From Flavobacterium agri (lineage in GTDB: Bacteria > Bacteroidota > Bacteroidia > Flavobacteriales > Flavobacteriaceae), in NCBI RefSeq assembly GCF_013401995.1, contig NZ_JACBJI010000003.1:1-64000 (forward strand): 64,000 nt of DNA. Direction: 5' to 3'. How positions within the stretch are numbered: position 1 is the first letter of the stretch; each line of letters opens with the position of its first letter. Positions 60,878 to 64,000 of the stretch are shown here, in pieces. A program made the position numbers and the translations under genes. The notes under the pieces were generated by a model, which was given only the letters and a program-made list of their open reading frames with translations, had not been told where the DNA came from and did no database searches.

Positions 60878-61623
60878 TTGCTCAGCAACAATTGGGTTAA
60901 TATGTAGTTCGAAAGGATGATCATCACCGAAGTCCAGACGAAAGACGTCGTACTGGCCTTACCGACTTCGAGTGCGCCGCCTTTCATGTAAAATCCGTGA
61001 AATGAAGGTATGGTCGCAAGCAGCAATGCGAAAACGAACGTCTTGATGAACGCATATGTGATATGGAACGGGATGAATTCGGTCTGGATTCCCGATATGA
61101 ATTCGGCACTCGACGTAAATCCGCCGTAAACACCGGCCATCCATCCGCCCAAAATGCCGAGGAACATCGACAGCATGATCACGAACGGATAAAAAAGCAG
61201 CGCGATGATTTTCGGGAAAACCAAATAATTGAGTGAGTTCACGCCCATCACTTCAAGCGCGTCTATCTGTTCGGTCACGCGCATCGTCCCTATACTCGAG
61301 GTGATGAACGATCCGACTTTACCCGCCATGATGATTGAAATAAACGTCGGTGCGAATTCGAGAATTACCGATTGTCGCGTCGCAAATCCGATAAGATATT
61401 TCGGAATCAACGGATTCGTAAGGTTCAACGCCGTCTGGATGGCGACAACGCCTCCGACGAAAAACGAAATGAACGATACGATACCAAGCGACCCGATGAT
61501 GAGGTCGTCGATCTCTTTAAGGATGAGTCCGCGCATCACGGAAGATTTCGTAGGCTTGCGAAAAACCTCCTTAACCATCAAAAAATATTTGCCGATTTGC
61601 GTAAGCCAGCGCGATAGGATCAT
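60874..61623 (-). CDS. ABC transporter permease, MlaE/YrbE type
   Basis: A 249-residue permease with about five to six transmembrane helices. The ATG at 61623 (MILSRWLTQIGKYF) is preferred over an upstream TTG at 61662. Conserved MlaE segments: VVAIQTALNLTNPLIPKYLIGFATRQSVILEFAPTFISIIMAGKVGSFITSSIGTMRVTEQIDALEVMGVNSLNYL. It forms the membrane part of the lipid transporter with the ATPase (overlap 4 nt). The MCE protein is missing from the window. Confidence 0.9.
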   Translation of the reverse strand: MILSRWLTQIGKYFLMVKEVFRKPTKSSVMRGLILKEIDDLIIGSLGIVSFISFFVGGVVAIQTALNLTNPLIPKYLIGFATRQSVILEFAPTFISIIMAGKVGSFITSSIGTMRVTEQIDALEVMGVNSLNYLVFPKIIALLFYPFVIMLSMFLGILGGWMAGVYGGFTSSAEFISGIQTEFIPFHITYAFIKTFVFALLLATIPSFHGFYMKGGALEVGKASTTSFVWTSVMIILSNYILTQLLLSK

Positions 61624-61689
61624 GGGCGTGAAATAAGGGCTAAAATACGAATTAATGGGCAATTGGATGGACTCATTTCCAATTCTAAT

Positions 61690-61896
61690 TTACTCGTCTC
61701 GAAACTCCAGGATGTCACCCGGTTGGCAATCGAGCGCCTTGCAGATGGCGTCGAGCGTGTTGAAACGTACGGCTTTGGCTTTTCCTGTCTTCAATATTGA
61801 AAGATTCGACAAGGTGATGTCCACTTTTTCGGACAGCTCGTTGAGCGACATTTTACGCTTGGCCATCATGACGTCGAGGTTTACGATAATAGCCAT
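61690..61896 (-). CDS. Small Xre/Cro-type transcriptional regulator
   Basis: A 68-residue helix-turn-helix protein (MAIIVNLDVMMAKRKMSLNELSEKVDITLSNLSILKTGKAKAVRFNTLDAICKALDCQPGDILEF). The start at 61896 removes a long Arg-rich N-terminal extension that overlaps the upstream gene. It follows a DUF2975 membrane-protein gene by 2 nt; the pair is common in many bacteria and is probably a membrane-linked regulatory unit. Similar to YozG-like regulators. Confidence 0.9.
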   Translation of the reverse strand: MAIIVNLDVMMAKRKMSLNELSEKVDITLSNLSILKTGKAKAVRFNTLDAICKALDCQPGDILEFRDE

Positions 61897-61898
61897 GG

Positions 61899-62441
61899 TC
61901 AGATCGTTAATTCGCTTTCTTCCTGCATCTCGACGCCTCTTTTGAAAATCAGCGCGATTACGTATAAAGTCGCGCCCATGAACACCCAAACGTCCGATCC
62001 GGCTACTCTTAAACGTTGAAGGCTAGGCACGAAAACATTTTGCTTTTGTATTGATTCCACATATTCTGCGGTGAGAAACGCGACGAAACCAATTGCAAGC
62101 GAGAAATAGGACAACGCAAAAATAAACCTGCCGAACTCTTTATTGAAAGGCGCCTTGAAGTTCAGTTTTTTCTCGGTGAAGATCTTGATGATGCGATACA
62201 TCGCCAATGCCTTGAGCACAGCGGCGACCGTGGTCAGCGTGAGCAGGAAGCAGAACACCGATTTGCCCAGAGCCAGAACGCCTTCCAAATTGAAATAGTC
62301 CGCGGCCAAGGGTTGGAATCCGACCGAATAGATCATATTGAATAAAAAGCTTCCCGCCTCAAAAAGGACACCGATGAAACAGATCCAGGCCAACACGTGC
62401 AATACGTTCAGGATTTTTTTAGTACTGGTTTTCATAAACAT
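61899..62441 (-). CDS. DUF2975 membrane protein
   Basis: About 180 residues with four transmembrane helices (about 12-32, 55-78, 105-127, 150-170). The family DUF2975 pairs with the small Xre regulator that follows by 2 nt. The start may be ATG 62441 (MFMKTSTK) or 62435 (MKTSTK); both are in frame and the promoter at 62461-62489 leaves a 5' leader of about 15-20 nt in either case. Function unknown. Confidence 0.82.
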   Translation of the reverse strand: MFMKTSTKKILNVLHVLAWICFIGVLFEAGSFLFNMIYSVGFQPLAADYFNLEGVLALGKSVFCFLLTLTTVAAVLKALAMYRIIKIFTEKKLNFKAPFNKEFGRFIFALSYFSLAIGFVAFLTAEYVESIQKQNVFVPSLQRLRVAGSDVWVFMGATLYVIALIFKRGVEMQEESELTI

Positions 62442-62460
62442 GATTATTTGATTTACAAGA

Positions 62461-62489
62461 CAAAGTTATTTGTTTTTATTGATAAACAA
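62461..62489 (-). promoter_or_regulatory. Promoter of the DUF2975-Xre operon
   Basis: Minus strand: TTG (62489-62487), 18-nt spacer, TAACTTTG (62468-62461). A near-ideal Bacteroidota promoter. A leader of about 15-20 nt precedes the ATG. Confidence 0.65.
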
Positions 62490-62625
62490 TAAATAAATTT
62501 TGATTTTGGATAAAAATGTTTTGAAAAACGAATCAGCAATAAGGCAAAGCAACGTCCGCTTCTGGCTGTGATTGATTAAAAGAAGATAAAACTTTAGAAA
62601 ACAAAATTTAGTTGGAGATGGAAAT

Positions 62626-63474
62626 TCAGAAGAGCTTTTCCTTCATTTTTTTCCAACGGTAAGCGCGCACGAATTTGGCCTGTTCGTCATTGACAAGCAT
62701 GGTTTTTTTCTCGCTTTTCGCCTTTAGGAAACCGTTCACGTAATCGACGAAAAGCAGCGGTTTTTTCTTGCGCATGGCCAGTTTCGCCGACGCTATGGCC
62801 GTAATCAAAAAGCCGTAGCCCAAAGTATAGAAAGCCGCGCCTTGTTTGTAACGCGCCGCTTTGTCGTAAGTCGAACCCGTCGGTTTGAGGTGTTTTACTT
62901 TGAGTTCGGGAATCGTGACGACTTTCCAACCGTAGAATTTACACAGCAATTCGTCGGCCGTATCCCAACCCATAGCCGGTTTCAAACCGCCGATTTGCTC
63001 GAAGCAGGCTTTTCTGTAGGCTTTGAAAGCACCTCGGATGTGGTCTTTATCGGTGAGGTTTTCGAGAATCCATTCACCGTTTTTTTCGATATAGGCGAAT
63101 CCGCCGACCATACCGATTTTGTCGTCCGATCGGAATTTATCCAAAATCGTCTCGAAGTAATTCTCGGGAAAAATCAAATCGGCGTCGGCTTTTACGATGA
63201 TGTCGAGATTTGGTTCGACCACGGCAAAACCTTTTTCGAACGCGCGGATCACTTTGCTTCCGGGTAAATGCACCGCTTCCGAAGTCGTGTTGACGAGTTG
63301 GATCCAATCGTATTTCGAGGTAAACCCGGAAACGATTTCCGCAGTAGAATCGGTAGAATTGTCATTGACGACAATCACCTGCTTTGGCAAAATGGTTTGC
63401 GAGACGAGCGAATCCAACGTCAATGCGATGAATTTCTGTTCGTTGTAAGCCGGAATTACGATGGAATAAGTCAC
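62626..63474 (-). CDS. Glycosyltransferase family 2
   Basis: A 282-residue GT-A glycosyltransferase. N-terminal SIVIPAYNEQKFIALTLDSLVSQT, VVNDNSTDSTAEIV, and the DxD-like KADADLIFPENYF at about residues 95-107 are typical of GT2 enzymes that use a nucleotide-sugar and divalent metal. The acceptor and sugar are unknown. The start is a GTG at 63474-63472, with a -7 element ending 4 nt before it. No other polysaccharide genes lie beside it here. Confidence 0.93.
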   Translation of the reverse strand: MTYSIVIPAYNEQKFIALTLDSLVSQTILPKQVIVVNDNSTDSTAEIVSGFTSKYDWIQLVNTTSEAVHLPGSKVIRAFEKGFAVVEPNLDIIVKADADLIFPENYFETILDKFRSDDKIGMVGGFAYIEKNGEWILENLTDKDHIRGAFKAYRKACFEQIGGLKPAMGWDTADELLCKFYGWKVVTIPELKVKHLKPTGSTYDKAARYKQGAAFYTLGYGFLITAIASAKLAMRKKKPLLFVDYVNGFLKAKSEKKTMLVNDEQAKFVRAYRWKKMKEKLF

Positions 63475-63478
63475 GAGG

Positions 63479-63510
63479 CAAAACTATCGTTTCCTAAGGG
63501 ATTGTGCAAA
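63479..63510 (-). promoter_or_regulatory. Promoter of the glycosyltransferase gene (leaderless type)
   Basis: Minus strand: TTTG (63510-63507), 20-nt spacer, TAGTTTTG (63486-63479). The last base of the -7 box is 4 nt before the GTG start codon at 63474, which implies an almost leaderless mRNA. Near-perfect match to the phylum consensus. Confidence 0.65.
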
Positions 63511-63580
63511 AACTCAAAGCATAATCATGTCATGACAATGTCTAAATCGTTACCTTTAAGGAAGTAAAAATCCAGTTAAA

Positions 63581-64000
63581 ATGATGAGGATTAGATTTAT
63601 TGCAATATTGATTGTCGGCATAGGATGTGCATTCTTCAACATCGCTTATGCTCAAAATCCTTCTGCGATAAAAAACGTAGTCCTTGTTCATGGCGCCTTT
63701 GTCGATGGCTCCGGATGGCGCGATGTGTACCAATCACTCACGCAGAAAGGTTATAAAGTTTCGGTAACCCAACATAAATTGCAGGATTTCGACGAAGATG
63801 TTGCCGAAGTGAATCGGATAATCGATCAACAGGACGGACCGTGCATTTTGGTCGGTCATAGTTATGGAGGTGTTGTGATCACTCAGGCTGGCAATAATCC
63901 GAAAGTTGTCGGGTTGGTCTATATCGCGGCTCATGCGCCCGACGATGGTGAACTTAGGGCCGACTTGGTAAAAACGTATCCGCCCGCTAGTACATCGATT
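63581..64000 (+). CDS. Alpha/beta hydrolase (partial, cut by window end)
   Basis: An open frame of at least 140 residues that runs off the window. MMRIRFIAILIVGIGCAFFNIAYAQ is a signal peptide, then VVLVHGAFVDGSGWRDV, the strand-helix opening of alpha/beta hydrolases with the oxyanion HG, and GHSYGG (nucleophile elbow, serine at about residue 94). It resembles the esterase/salicylate-esterase-like hydrolase families. A TACCTTTA at 63551-63558 is a weak -7 candidate. The 3' end and full domain set lie outside. Confidence 0.88.
   Translation, partial: MMRIRFIAILIVGIGCAFFNIAYAQNPSAIKNVVLVHGAFVDGSGWRDVYQSLTQKGYKVSVTQHKLQDFDEDVAEVNRIIDQQDGPCILVGHSYGGVVITQAGNNPKVVGLVYIAAHAPDDGELRADLVKTYPPASTSI

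Noticed and set aside
1..64000. CRISPR arrays, prophage or insertion sequences
   Set aside because: No regularly spaced repeats, no integrase, transposase or phage structural genes were seen.

Overview
The window is chromosomal DNA from a member of the Bacteroidota, almost certainly family Flavobacteriaceae and Flavobacterium-like. The evidence is gldJ plus the type IX secretion genes porU and porV, three large proteins with T9SS C-terminal sorting domains, a SusC/SusD pair, and repeated TAnnTTTG -7 promoter elements, which are typical of this phylum. Species was not determined. No CRISPR array, prophage or insertion sequence was seen.

Layout. 1-323: end of an rRNA operon (23S 3' end, 5S, terminator). 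324-1038: gene-free, GC-rich island of palindromes and short repeats. 1039-8169 (minus): operon of a TPR/MORN-repeat protein and two DUF3857 transglutaminase-like proteins, one of which has lost its whole catalytic triad. 8408-8704: small secreted protein. 8769-11461 (minus): pyruvate dehydrogenase E2 and E1 alpha, then cytidine deaminase. 12179-17278 (minus): porU-porV, with gldJ divergent at 17486 and murF after it. 20537-34741: polysaccharide utilisation locus made of a membrane-spanning regulator, SusC, SusD, a PKD-like surface lipoprotein, a GH30 enzyme, a GH5 enzyme with two CBM6-like modules, and a surface lipoprotein. A beta-1,3/1,6-glucan such as laminarin is the likely substrate (inference). 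34819-36247: TetR regulator and short-chain dehydrogenase with twin operators. 36432-38291: T9SS-exported protein. 38368-38442: tRNA-Val. 38526-43059 (minus): folC, TonB, glutamate dehydrogenase, anmK. 43156-45221: acyl-CoA dehydrogenase and a DUF4397 lipoprotein. 45335-49090: convergent hybrid histidine kinase and NtrC-type regulator. 49364-50566: small secreted protein and a Crp/Fnr regulator. 50648-55703: tightly overlapped run YHS, DoxX, DinB, NRDE, ATP-grasp, LysE, SDR, SprT. 55757-60097: mannose-1-phosphate guanylyltransferase and a type B T9SS substrate. 60098-62441 (minus): MlaF/MlaE-type ABC transporter, a small Xre regulator and a DUF2975 membrane protein. 62626-63474 (minus): glycosyltransferase. 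63581-64000: start of an alpha/beta hydrolase cut by the window end.

How it works together. PorU and PorV are the cell-surface end of the T9SS that should export the GH5 enzyme and the proteins at 36432 and 56900. The polysaccharide locus combines glycan sensing across the inner membrane, surface capture, extracellular and periplasmic hydrolysis and TonB-driven uptake; a TonB protein is encoded about 5 kb beyond it. The most unusual signals are a set of four genes whose -7 promoter element ends exactly 4 nt before the start codon (apparently leaderless mRNAs), the active/inactive transglutaminase pair with a MORN protein, the NRDE/ATP-grasp/LysE run with overlapping TTG starts, and palindrome clusters in front of several regulators.
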